This document shows, in pieces, positions 7,769 to 15,760 of a stretch of DNA of 21,480 nucleotides. The DNA comes from JALOAT01 sp041677345 (GTDB taxonomy: Bacteria; Pseudomonadota; Gammaproteobacteria; Thiohalomonadales; Thiohalomonadaceae). The notes below the pieces were generated by a model. It did no database searches. It was not told the DNA's origin and was given only the letters and a program-made list of their open reading frames with translations. Numbering within the stretch: position 1 is the first letter of the stretch; each line of letters starts with the position of its first letter. Location: positions 1 to 21,480 of the forward strand of contig JBAYQE010000040.1 of the NCBI GenBank assembly GCA_041677345.1, given 5' to 3'. The position numbers and the translations under genes were made by a program.

Positions 7769-10700
7769 GGTCTGTTGTTGTTGGACGGGCAGGCGCGGGC
7801 GAGCACCCGTCTGACGGCGGAGCGCCTGAGCCGGCGCCTGGAGACTCAAGCCGCACAGGACGTGAGCGCACTGCTGGCCGAACTGGCCCCGCCCCATGCC
7901 ACCCGCCTGGTGTTCATCGACCCCGATGGCGAGCGCGTGTCCTTCCGGCCCGCCGCGCCGGACCTGCAGCGCGCCCCGGACTGGTACACCTCGCTCATCG
8001 GCGGGCCGCAACAGGAGGCGCACGCTGCGCTGCCCGAAAAGCGGGGGCAGTTGGTGATCCTGTTCGACACCGCCACCCTCGCGGCCCCCTATTGGCGGGC
8101 CCTGCGCATCCCCTGGCTGCTGCTGAACATCGGCTTCACGGTATTCGTGACCACGGCACACCTGTGGCTGGGACTCAAGCTGCGCCGGCTGCACGGCGGC
8201 TCCAGCGTGCCCCCCATCTCGCCCTTCTTGAAGGAACTGCTGCGTGAGGAGCATCCTGCCCTGCCGCGCCCGGCGGTGGAACCCAGCTTCCATTCAGAGC
8301 ACCACACCTCGGATGAGCAGGTGGCCCAATACAGCGGCGCTGCCCTGCTGCTGGTGAACCCGCGCGGCGTGGTGAGCTTCGCCAATCCGGCCGCGGCACG
8401 GTTGTTCGGCTATGCCCCTTACGAATTGGTAGGCAAACCGGTGGAGCGGCTGGTGCCCCCCTGGCACCGGGATGAACTGCGCCAGGAATATGTCAGTGCC
8501 GAGCCGTTCGAGATGGAGACCCAGCGCCTGTCACGGCGTGGACACATGGTGGAGGTGCTGTGGCATTCCGCCCCACTGCCCGGACCCGCCGGCCAGGAGC
8601 CGCTCGGGCGCGTCTGGACCCTGTGGGACATCACCCGCCGCAAGCGTGACGAAACCGTGCTGCGGCTGCTCGAGCGCGGCGCGGCACGCTCGCAGGAGGG
8701 GCTGATCATCACCGACACGGCCCAGAGCAATGCCATCATCTATGCCAATGAGGCCGTCACGGCCATCACCGGCTATGAGCTGGACAAGATTGTTGGCTGG
8801 AACCTGCGCATCCTGCACGCCGATGAGCACAACCAGGAAGGCGTGCGGGAACTGAACGACGCCGTCCAGGGCGGCCATGCCTGCCAGGTGCGGCTGCAGA
8901 CTCGCCGCAAGGACGGCAGCCTGTTCTGGAGCGAGTTGTCGCTCACCCCGCTGGCCGATGCTGCCGGCCGCGTGACCCATTTCCTCGGCCTGCTGCGCGA
9001 CGTGACCGAGCGCCATGAGTACGTGCAGGAGCTGGCGAGTGCCGAGGCGCGGCTGCGCGCTGTGATCGAGGACGCGCCGGTGGCCATCTGCATCGCCGAC
9101 GACAAGCACACCATCAGCTCGGTCAACCCGTTTTTTGCCCGCCTGTTCGGCACCACCACCGAATCCAGCGTGGGCCGCTCGCTGTTCGAGTTGCTGCCCG
9201 AGGACACCTGGCAGGCCATGCGTCCGAGCGGGCCGGCGACACCGGTGGCCGGCGGCGAGATCACCGTCACCCGCAACGGCGGTGAGCGCCTGGTGCTGCT
9301 CGCCAGCGTGGTGGAGCTGGACGGCGGAGAGCGCCCCTACACCGTCACCTTCATGGTGGATATCACGGGCCGCAAGCGCGCCGAGCAGGCCTTGGCCGAG
9401 GCCAAGGAACGCGCGCAGGTCACCCTGGAATCCATCGGCGACGGCGTCATCACCACCAATGCGCAGGGCATCGTGGATTACCTCAACCCGGTGGCGGAAC
9501 GCCTCACGGGCTGCGTGAAGGAAGACGTGCAGGGCATGCCCGTCACCGAGGTGTTCAAGGTGCTGGACGAGGAGACGCGCGAACCCCTCAAGGACCCGGT
9601 GGAGCGTGCCCTGCGCCTGGGCCGTGTGATCAGCGTGACGCGACGCGCCCTGCTCATCAGCAACGACGAGCGCGAGTTCGGCCTGCACATCACCGCCACC
9701 CCCATCCGCGACCGCGAACAACACATCGTGGGCGCCGTGGTGGTGTTCCGGGATGTGTCCGAGACGCGCGCGGTGGAGCGCCAGATCTCCCGTCAGGCCC
9801 GCTACGACGCCCTCACCGGCCTCTACAACCGGCGCGAGTTCCAGTTGCGCCTGGAGCAGGCCCTGGTCACCGCGCGCGAAGAGCAGCGCCATCACGTGCT
9901 CGGCTATCTCGATCTGGACCATTTCAAGGTCATCAACGACACCTGCGGCCACGGCGCCGGCGACGAGGTGCTGCGCCAGGTGGCTACCCGCCTGCAGGGC
10001 GTGCTGCGCTTGGGCGACATCCTCGCGCGTCTCGGCGGCGACGAGTTCGCCATCCTGCTGTACTCATGCTCGCTGCAGTCTGCCGAACGCGTGGCCGAAC
10101 ACATTCTCGAACACATCCGCGCCTACCGCTTCGTGTGGCAGGACCGGGTTTTCGCGTTGGGCGTGAGCATCGGCCTGGTGCCCATCACGGCCGAAAGCGG
10201 CAGCCTGGACGATGTATTGCGCGAGGCCGACTCGGCCTGCTACGCCGCCAAGAACGGGGGCCGCAACCGGGTGCACGTGTTCGATGCGGAAGCGGAGCGC
10301 GGCATGGATACCGGCCTGGCCACGACCTGGCTGGCGTTGCTGCGCGAGGGGACGGAACAGGACCGCTTCGTGCTGTTCACCCACAAGGCCCGCCGCCTCA
10401 CGCGGGACCCCGCTGCGCCGCGGTTCCAACAGGTGAGCCTGCGCCTGCACAATGAGCAGGGCGAGCTGCTACCGCCGGCCGTCTGGATGTCGTTCGCCGA
10501 GCGCTATCGCCTGCTCCCGCGCGTGGACGAATGGAAGCTCAGCACCCTGCTCGCACGGCTCGGGCGCAATCCACCGCCCAACACAGTGTTCGGCGTCACG
10601 CTGTCTGGCCAGACCCTGGCCGACGGCCAGTTCCTCGCCTTCGTCACCCAGCAGTTCGAGCGCAGCGGCGCACCACACGAGGCGGTGTGCTTCGTGGTCG

Positions 10701-11119
10701 ACGAATCCGACCTGATGAGCAATTTCACCGGTGTGTCGCAGCTCATGAAGGCCCTCAAGGAGCTGGGCTGCCGCATCGGCCTCGACAACTTCGGTTACGG
10801 CCGCACATCCTTCGCACACCTGAATCAACTGCCAGTGGATTTCCTCAGGATCGAAGGCAAGGTGGCAGACAGCCTGCACGACAACCCGGTGGAATACCTC
10901 ATCGTCCAGACCATCAGCCGCATCGGCCAGTTGATGCACCTGCGCATCATTGCCATGGGCGTGAGCGATGAACGCACCTTGGCGCAACTGGAGGAGCTGG
11001 GCGCGGATTATGCCGAGGGCGAATACATCGACCCGGGCGAGCCCTTCAGCCTGATCGCGCTGGAAAGAGAACAGCTCAGCGACTGGCCCAAAGACACCGG
11101 CAACGCAGAGCACGGCTGA
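7673..11119 (+). CDS. Membrane-anchored multi-PAS diguanylate cyclase with degenerate EAL domain
   Basis: This 1148-residue protein is a c-di-GMP signalling enzyme. The domains are: TM helix 11-31; a ~100-residue periplasmic sensor segment; TM helix about 143-168; PAS1 about 215-325; PAS2 about 335-448, LOV-like; PAS3 about 458-568; PAS4 about 580-700; GGDEF about 705-872; EAL-like about 885-1130. The GGDEF core is intact (GGDEF at 788-792), with an inhibitory RxxD site, RLGD at 779-782, five residues upstream, so it should be an active, product-inhibited diguanylate cyclase. The EAL part lacks the EAL motif; DDFG is replaced by DNFG (1038-1041) and the late QG motif by EGEY, so phosphodiesterase activity is improbable. 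The gene continues the tad transcription unit, suggesting c-di-GMP control of Tad piliation. Confidence 0.93.
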   Translation: MATRNPVIRNLFILLTALVLLNGVLVVWTVSDGLLLLDGQARASTRLTAERLSRRLETQAAQDVSALLAELAPPHATRLVFIDPDGERVSFRPAAPDLQRAPDWYTSLIGGPQQEAHAALPEKRGQLVILFDTATLAAPYWRALRIPWLLLNIGFTVFVTTAHLWLGLKLRRLHGGSSVPPISPFLKELLREEHPALPRPAVEPSFHSEHHTSDEQVAQYSGAALLLVNPRGVVSFANPAAARLFGYAPYELVGKPVERLVPPWHRDELRQEYVSAEPFEMETQRLSRRGHMVEVLWHSAPLPGPAGQEPLGRVWTLWDITRRKRDETVLRLLERGAARSQEGLIITDTAQSNAIIYANEAVTAITGYELDKIVGWNLRILHADEHNQEGVRELNDAVQGGHACQVRLQTRRKDGSLFWSELSLTPLADAAGRVTHFLGLLRDVTERHEYVQELASAEARLRAVIEDAPVAICIADDKHTISSVNPFFARLFGTTTESSVGRSLFELLPEDTWQAMRPSGPATPVAGGEITVTRNGGERLVLLASVVELDGGERPYTVTFMVDITGRKRAEQALAEAKERAQVTLESIGDGVITTNAQGIVDYLNPVAERLTGCVKEDVQGMPVTEVFKVLDEETREPLKDPVERALRLGRVISVTRRALLISNDEREFGLHITATPIRDREQHIVGAVVVFRDVSETRAVERQISRQARYDALTGLYNRREFQLRLEQALVTAREEQRHHVLGYLDLDHFKVINDTCGHGAGDEVLRQVATRLQGVLRLGDILARLGGDEFAILLYSCSLQSAERVAEHILEHIRAYRFVWQDRVFALGVSIGLVPITAESGSLDDVLREADSACYAAKNGGRNRVHVFDAEAERGMDTGLATTWLALLREGTEQDRFVLFTHKARRLTRDPAAPRFQQVSLRLHNEQGELLPPAVWMSFAERYRLLPRVDEWKLSTLLARLGRNPPPNTVFGVTLSGQTLADGQFLAFVTQQFERSGAPHEAVCFVVDESDLMSNFTGVSQLMKALKELGCRIGLDNFGYGRTSFAHLNQLPVDFLRIEGKVADSLHDNPVEYLIVQTISRIGQLMHLRIIAMGVSDERTLAQLEELGADYAEGEYIDPGEPFSLIALEREQLSDWPKDTGNAEHG

Positions 11120-11140
11120 TCCACAGACCAGTGGACCAGT

Positions 11141-11159
11141 GGGGTCAGAGTCAATTGAA
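11141..11159. repeat. REP-type fragment (GGGGTCAGAGTCAATTGAA)
   Basis: This short motif closely resembles the GGGGTCAGAGTCAA(A/T)T ends found around REP-associated Y1 (IS200-like) transposases in many gammaproteobacteria. I recall this resemblance; I have not searched for it. No transposase ORF is present. It is followed at 11199-11231 by a CGCAAAGACGCAAAGGCGCAGAG-type run, another very common dispersed intergenic sequence. The intergenic region therefore looks like a landing zone for repeat debris. Confidence 0.4.
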
Positions 11160-11245
11160 ATCAGGCGGCGCCATCCGATGTCCGGGCGAAGACAACCGCC
11201 CAACGCAAAGACGCAAAGGCGCAGAGGGCGCGAAGAAGTCAATGG

Positions 11246-11329
11246 CTTCGTAGGTCACGTTGGTGCGCAGCGGCTACGTGACAATCGGGCTCGAAGATGT
11301 CACGTAGCTTCGCAACGTGACCTACGAAG
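11246..11329. repeat. Nested palindromic intergenic element
   Basis: The outer arms 11246-11262 and 11313-11329 are perfect 17-base inverted repeats (CTTCGTAGGTCACGTTG and its complement). Inner arms 11273-11283 and 11298-11308 are perfect 11-base inverted repeats (GCTACGTGACA and its complement). The 14-base apical loop is 11284-11297. The two arms share the CACGT core, so the element itself looks like a doubled palindrome. It sits between the convergent GGDEF gene (+) and copper-ATPase operon (-), where it could act as a bidirectional transcription stop. There is no adjacent T-run, so a REP/MITE-like origin is more likely than a canonical intrinsic terminator. Confidence 0.8.
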
Positions 11330-11338
11330 GTCTGGTGT

Positions 11339-11410
11339 TTAACGCCTTGCCAGCCAGAACCACCAGATGATGAAGCCGATGAGGGCGATGCCGAGGAGGT
11401 TGACGATCAC
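11339..11410 (-). CDS. 23-residue membrane peptide coupled to copper ATPase
   Basis: The GTG start at 11410-11408 overlaps the TGA stop of the copper ATPase (GTGA), and the frame ends at TAA 11341-11339. The product is VIVNLLGIALIGFIIWWFWL followed by ARR: a single hydrophobic helix with a WWFW end and a basic cytoplasmic tail. Similar N-terminal helices (NLLGIALI.LIVWWFWL) precede small cupredoxin-like proteins encoded next to copper ATPases in related bacteria; that comparison is from memory. Here only the helix remains, so the gene is either a truncated cupredoxin anchor or a genuine microprotein partner of the pump. Its length is below usual gene-finder cutoffs. Confidence 0.6.
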   Translation of the reverse strand: MIVNLLGIALIGFIIWWFWLARR

Positions 11411-13638
11411 GAGCGGATCTCCTTGCCCGAGCGGAAACGGCGCAGGCGGTTGGCGTTGCTCACCACGGTTACGGACGACAGGGCCATGGCGGCACCGGCA
11501 ATCATGGGGTTGAGCAGCAGGCCCATGATTGGATACAGGATGCCCGCGGCGACCGGGATGCCCAAGGTGTTGTAGACGAAGGCACCGAACAGGTTCTGCT
11601 TGATGTTGCGCACCGTGGCCTGCGACACCGCGATGGCGTCGGCAACGCCGTGCAGCGAGCCGCGCATGAGGGTGACGTCGGCGCTCTCGATGGCGATGTC
11701 GGTACCACCACCGATGGCGAAGCCTACGTCGGCGCGTGCCAAGGCCGGCGCGTCGTTGATGCCGTCGCCCACCATGCCGACGATCTCACCCTGCGCCTGC
11801 AGTTCGGCCACCTTTTCGGCCTTGTGCTGGGGCAGCACTTCGGCGAACACCGCGTCGATGCCCACCTGACGCGCTACGGCCTCGGCGGTGGTGCGGTGGT
11901 CACCGGTGATCATCACCACCTTCAAGCCTTCGCGGTGCAGGCGTGCAATCGCCTCCACGGAATCGGCCTTCACCGGATCGGCAACCCCCAGCAGCGCGGC
12001 GACGGCGCCGTCCACCACCAGATACACCGGGGTCTGCGCCTCTGCGGCGAGGCGCTCCACGTCGGACTGTACGGCGGCCGTGTCGAGGCCGTTCTCTTCG
12101 AGAAAATGCCGGTTGCCGAGCAGTGCACTGCGCCCACCCACCTGGGCGCGCACACCGCGCCCGGAGACGGCCTCGAAGCTGTCCACCTTGGGCAGCTCCA
12201 ACCCGCGCTCGCGTGCGGCGGCGAGTACCGCCGCGGCCAAGGGATGTTCGGAGCCGGTTTCCAGCGCTGCGGCCAGGGCCAGGGCCTCGTTCTCATCCCA
12301 CCCATTCTTCGCCAGCAGGGTAGTGACGCGCGGCTTGCCCTCGGTCACCGTGCCGGTCTTGTCCAGCACGACGGTGGTGAGACGCCCGGCCTGTTGCAGG
12401 GCGTCGCCGTTGCGGATCAATACGCCATGCTCCGCGGCCTTGCCCACGCCCACCATGATGGAAATGGGCGTGGCCAGGCCCAGCGCGCACGGACAGGCGA
12501 TGATGAGCACAGTCATGGTCGCGACGATGGCAAAGGACACGCGCGGGTCAGGACCGAGGTTGTACCAGGCCAGGAAGGTGAGTACGGCGACGATGAGCAC
12601 CGTGGGCACGAACACCCCGGCCACACGGTCCACCAGGCGGCCGATGGCGGGCTTGCTGCCCTGGGCCTGGCGCACCATCTCGATGATCTGCGCCAACACC
12701 GTGTCCTTGCCGATGCGCGTGGCGCGATAGAGGAAGGTGCCGCTGCCGTTGATGGTGCCGCCCACCACCTCGTCGCTGCACTGCTTGGCGACGGGAATGG
12801 GCTCACCGCTGATCATGGACTCGTCCACCAGGGAGTGGCCCTCGATGATCACGCCGTCCACGGGGATGCGTTCACCGGGACGCACGCGCAAGGTCTCGTC
12901 CAGACCCACCTCGGCAATGGGCACGTCCAGTTCCTGGCCGTTGCGCACCACGCGCGCGGTCTTGGGCTGCAGGCCGATGAGGCGGCGGATGGCCTCGGAG
13001 GTCTTGCCGCGGGCGCGGGTTTCCAGCGCGGAACCGAAGTTGATGAGGGCGATGATCACCGCAGCCGCTTCAAAATAGGCGTGCTGAGCCAGCACGGGTA
13101 CGGCATCGGGCGCCAGCACCACGGCCATGGAATACAACCACGCGGCGCCGGTACCCATGGCGATGAGGGTGTCCATGTTGGCGTTGTGGCGTGTGAAGGA
13201 TTTCCAGGCGCCGGTGTAGAAGCGACCGCCCGCATAGATCATGGCGGCGAGGGTCACCAGCCCTATCAACAGCCAGAAGCCGCGTGACGCCTGGATGGTG
13301 GGCAACCAACCGGCCATCTCCGCGAACATGAGCGGGAAACCCACCGCCGCGGCTGCCGCCGACTTGCGCAGCAGCTTGCGGTACCAGGCCGCCTCCTGCG
13401 CCTCGCGCTCGGACTGTTCAGTATCCAGGCTCTTCAGCTCGGCGGCCTCATAGCCGGCCGCGGCCACCGCCTTGATGATCGCCTCCACCGTCGCGCTGCT
13501 GCGCACCTGGGCCGTGCGTTCCGCAAAATTCACCGCAGCCTCGGTCACGCCGGGCGCCGCCCGCAACGCATCCTCCACCGCCGCCACGCAGCCGGCGCAA
13601 CTCATGCCACCGATGGAAAGCCGGTACGTCTGTTCCAT
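11407..13638 (-). CDS. copA: Cu(I)-exporting P1B-type ATPase CopA
   Basis: From the ATG at 13638 this is a 743-residue pump (a TTG seven codons earlier is possible but less likely). It exports cytoplasmic Cu(I) to the periplasm. One N-terminal heavy-metal-associated domain has the GMSCAGC metal site (C14, C17). The TM6 motif CPC is at 382-384. The phosphorylation Asp is D426 in DKTGT. The HP motif of the nucleotide domain (EHPL) is near 465, and a TGD and a GDGINDAPAL hinge follow. The P1B-1 copper signatures YN (about 689-690) and MxxSS (about 718-722) near the C-terminus specify Cu(I) rather than Zn or Cd. No obvious CueR-type operator was seen in the short upstream gap, which is filled by a repeat element. 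Confidence 0.95.
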   Translation of the reverse strand: MEQTYRLSIGGMSCAGCVAAVEDALRAAPGVTEAAVNFAERTAQVRSSATVEAIIKAVAAAGYEAAELKSLDTEQSEREAQEAAWYRKLLRKSAAAAAVGFPLMFAEMAGWLPTIQASRGFWLLIGLVTLAAMIYAGGRFYTGAWKSFTRHNANMDTLIAMGTGAAWLYSMAVVLAPDAVPVLAQHAYFEAAAVIIALINFGSALETRARGKTSEAIRRLIGLQPKTARVVRNGQELDVPIAEVGLDETLRVRPGERIPVDGVIIEGHSLVDESMISGEPIPVAKQCSDEVVGGTINGSGTFLYRATRIGKDTVLAQIIEMVRQAQGSKPAIGRLVDRVAGVFVPTVLIVAVLTFLAWYNLGPDPRVSFAIVATMTVLIIACPCALGLATPISIMVGVGKAAEHGVLIRNGDALQQAGRLTTVVLDKTGTVTEGKPRVTTLLAKNGWDENEALALAAALETGSEHPLAAAVLAAARERGLELPKVDSFEAVSGRGVRAQVGGRSALLGNRHFLEENGLDTAAVQSDVERLAAEAQTPVYLVVDGAVAALLGVADPVKADSVEAIARLHREGLKVVMITGDHRTTAEAVARQVGIDAVFAEVLPQHKAEKVAELQAQGEIVGMVGDGINDAPALARADVGFAIGGGTDIAIESADVTLMRGSLHGVADAIAVSQATVRNIKQNLFGAFVYNTLGIPVAAGILYPIMGLLLNPMIAGAAMALSSVTVVSNANRLRRFRSGKEIRS

Positions 13639-13665
13639 TTGCTCAGTCTCTTGGATCAAAAGCCA

Positions 13666-13842
13666 TTAACCGCGGGGGACACGGGGAAGAATGTGGTGCG
13701 TTGGTTCCGATTGCCTGTGGGAGCGGCCTCAGGCCGCGATTGCGCCGGTCGACCGAACTGTCGCGGCCTGAGGCCGCTCCTACAGGCGGGAAGAACAACA
13801 TTGAATAATTCCCCCGTGTTCCCCGTGCCCCCCGTGGTTGAA
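13666..13842. repeat. Compound nested inverted repeat upstream of copA
   Basis: The inner palindrome has 26-base arms at 13714-13739 and 13761-13786 (one mismatch), built on GGAGCGGCCTCAGGCCGCGA. This is the GGAGCGGC(T/C)TCAG family of intergenic repeat common in Pseudomonas and related gammaproteobacteria. The 21-base loop contains another palindrome, CGGTCGACCG. Outer, less perfect arms at 13666-13689 and 13819-13842 are built on TTAACCGCGGGGGACACGGGG. The whole fills the 214-base gap between the radical SAM gene and copA, so read-through into copA must cross it. Confidence 0.82.
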
Positions 13843-13852
13843 TCTTTTCTCT

Positions 13853-14479
13853 TCACCCCACCGCGTCCAGCACGCGCCGGCGGAACTTGACGCCCAGGTC
13901 GCGGGCGATGCGTTCGCAGGCGGGGATGTCCACGCCTTCCAGGCCGTCGATGGCGGAGAGGGTAACATCCATCCCGGCATCGCGGGCTCGGGCGGCGAAA
14001 TCGAGCATGGCCGCATAGGCACCAGGCCGCTTGGGGCGGGTGTGGCGCACGTAGGTGGCCTCGTCATGGGCATTCAGGGAGATGGAGACGGCGTCCACCA
14101 CCTCCGCCATGGCCGGCGTCACATCGCGCCCGTGCACCAGATTGGCGAGGCCATCGGTGTTCACGCGCACCCGCTTGCCGGCCTGTTTCATGGCGCGGGC
14201 GACGGCAAGCAGCACGTTCAGCCGCAGGGTGGGTTCGCCCAGACCGCAGAACACGATCTCCTTGTAGGGCGCCGGATCACCGATTGCCGCGAGCAGTTCC
14301 TCCACCGCGGGCTCGCGGCGCAAGCGCAGGTCATAGCCCTGCACATCCCATTCGCCGTTGAATTTCGGACAAAAAGCACAGCGCAAAGTGCAGTGCCAGG
14401 TGATGTTGAGATACAGATTGCCGTGCAGCTCGTAACTCAGCGTCGGTTCGGGTCGGGGCGCGGGGCGGGAAGAATGCAT
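13853..14479 (-). CDS. Small radical SAM protein (TatD-associated type)
   Basis: From the ATG at 14479, preceded by CAGGT at fitting distance, the protein has 208 residues. An upstream in-frame ATG at 14536 adds 19 residues encoded by AT-rich DNA unlike the rest of the gene, but it has a GGAGG 11 bases before it, so it remains possible. The [4Fe-4S] site is CTLRCAFC (C30, C34, C37), and the FCGLGEPTLR segment near 77-86 is the SAM-binding GGE-like motif. The protein is short, lacks SPASM or TRAM domains, and resembles the radical SAM family often linked to TatD nucleases (NLYLNIT...C...C..C). The substrate is unknown and no tatD is visible nearby. It runs divergently from the nitronate monooxygenase gene. 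Confidence 0.8.
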   Translation of the reverse strand: MHSSRPAPRPEPTLSYELHGNLYLNITWHCTLRCAFCPKFNGEWDVQGYDLRLRREPAVEELLAAIGDPAPYKEIVFCGLGEPTLRLNVLLAVARAMKQAGKRVRVNTDGLANLVHGRDVTPAMAEVVDAVSISLNAHDEATYVRHTRPKRPGAYAAMLDFAARARDAGMDVTLSAIDGLEGVDIPACERIARDLGVKFRRRVLDAVG

Positions 14480-14572
14480 CAATAGACCTGATTTAATTAG
14501 GGAATCCGGGTATGGCGTGCAGGTACGTACCTTCATGTATCATATCGCCTCCTTTTTGCCCGCAGGTGTGGA

Positions 14573-15742
14573 ATGTTCAATATCCCCTTCCCCCGTCTGA
14601 AGATTCGCGGACGCGAATTGTTGCCCGTCATCCAGGGAGGAATGGGAGTCGGCATCTCCGCGCACCGGCTCGCCGGTGCGGTGGCCAAGGAAGGTGCCGT
14701 GGGTACCATCGCCAGTATCGATCTGCGCGTGCACCATCCCGACCTGATGGAGCGCACCCACCGCACCAAGGACCGTAACGTCATCGATGCGGCCAATCTG
14801 GAGGCGCTGGATCGCGAGATCAAGGCTGCCCGCGACATGGCGCCCGAAGGCTTCATCGCCGTGAACGTGATGAAGGCCGTGGACCGCCACGCCGACATGG
14901 TGAAGCAGTCCTGTGAAAGCGGCGCCAACGCCATCATCATGGGCGCCGGCCTGCCACTCGACCTGCCCGAGATGATCAAGGGTTACGAGGACAAGGTGGC
15001 GCTCATCCCCATCCTGTCCGAGGAACGCGGTGTGCGCGCCGTGCTCAAGCGCTGGATGCGCAAGGGCGTGCTGCCCGACGCCATCGTCCTCGAACATCCG
15101 CGCTACGCGGGTGGTCACCTCGGCGCACCCAAGCCCGAGGACATCGACGATCCCAGATTCGACTTCAAGCGCGTGCTGGCGGAGATCCGCGAGGTGTTCG
15201 AACAACTGAAGATCGATCACATCCCCCTCATCCCGGCCGGCGGCATCAACTCCTTCCAGAAGATCAAGGAGCTGTTCGGTATGGGCGCGAGCGGCGTGCA
15301 GATCGGCACGCCCTTCGCGGTCACCGAGGAAGGCGACGCCCATTTCAATTTCAAGAAGGTGTTGATGGAGGCGCGCGCCGAAGACATCGTCACCTTCATG
15401 AGCACCGCAGGCCTGCCCTGCCGCGCCGTACTCACGCCCTGGCTGAAGAAATACCTGGCGCGCGAGGAAAAGGTGCGCGCCCGCGCCACACCGGACAAGG
15501 GTACCTGTGCGGTGCATTTCGAATGCCTCACCTACTGCGGTCTCAAGGACGGTGACGGCGCCGCCGGCCAGTTCTGTATCGACACCCAGTTGGAGGCCGC
15601 GGTTCACGGCAACGTGGAAAAGGGCCTGTTCTTCCGCGGCTCCGAAGCCCTGCCCTTCGGCAACCAGATGCGCTCGGTGCACGACCTGCTGTATTTCCTG
15701 CTCACCGGCAAGGACCCGCGCGAGGAAGCCGCTTGTGCCTGA
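14573..15742 (+). CDS. Nitronate monooxygenase / 2-nitropropane dioxygenase-family flavoprotein
   Basis: A 389-residue TIM-barrel FMN enzyme. The N-terminal QGGMGVGIS (21-29) and the AGGHLGAP motif (179-186), with the catalytic-type His at 182, mark the NMO/NPD superfamily. The phosphate-binding strand IPAGGINS (220-227) and GASGVQIGTPF (238-248) complete the FMN site. The C-terminal ~90 residues are unusual for simple NMOs and hold a cysteine cluster at 312, 318, 322 and 335 (spacing C-x5-C-x3-C-x12-C). The same barrel occurs in FabK/PfaD-like enzymes, so the physiological substrate (nitronates or enoyl thioesters) cannot be set from sequence. The start has a weak AGGTG upstream. Confidence 0.85.
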   Translation: MFNIPFPRLKIRGRELLPVIQGGMGVGISAHRLAGAVAKEGAVGTIASIDLRVHHPDLMERTHRTKDRNVIDAANLEALDREIKAARDMAPEGFIAVNVMKAVDRHADMVKQSCESGANAIIMGAGLPLDLPEMIKGYEDKVALIPILSEERGVRAVLKRWMRKGVLPDAIVLEHPRYAGGHLGAPKPEDIDDPRFDFKRVLAEIREVFEQLKIDHIPLIPAGGINSFQKIKELFGMGASGVQIGTPFAVTEEGDAHFNFKKVLMEARAEDIVTFMSTAGLPCRAVLTPWLKKYLAREEKVRARATPDKGTCAVHFECLTYCGLKDGDGAAGQFCIDTQLEAAVHGNVEKGLFFRGSEALPFGNQMRSVHDLLYFLLTGKDPREEAACA

Positions 15743-15760
15743 CAGGGCGCTGGGGAGGAC

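Noticed and set aside
8675..9016. Blue-light LOV photoreceptor
   Set aside because: The overall motif order fits LOV, but the essential Cys and the flavin-contacting residues are replaced, so a light-sensing claim is not supported.
8531..9952. 473-codon minus-strand frame inside the GGDEF gene
   Set aside because: It is the antisense shadow of PAS/GGDEF coding sequence; the translation shows no domain or signal.
11199..11231. CRISPR-like short repeats (CGCAAAGACGCAAAGGCGCAGAG)
   Set aside because: It is only a short internal near-repeat with no regular spacers or cas genes; this string is a common dispersed intergenic sequence.
11650..13287. 545-codon open frame on the + strand opposite copA
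   Set aside because: It is the antisense shadow of a high-GC coding gene; its predicted product is His/Gly/Ala-rich without domains, while the minus-strand frame holds all P1B ATPase motifs.
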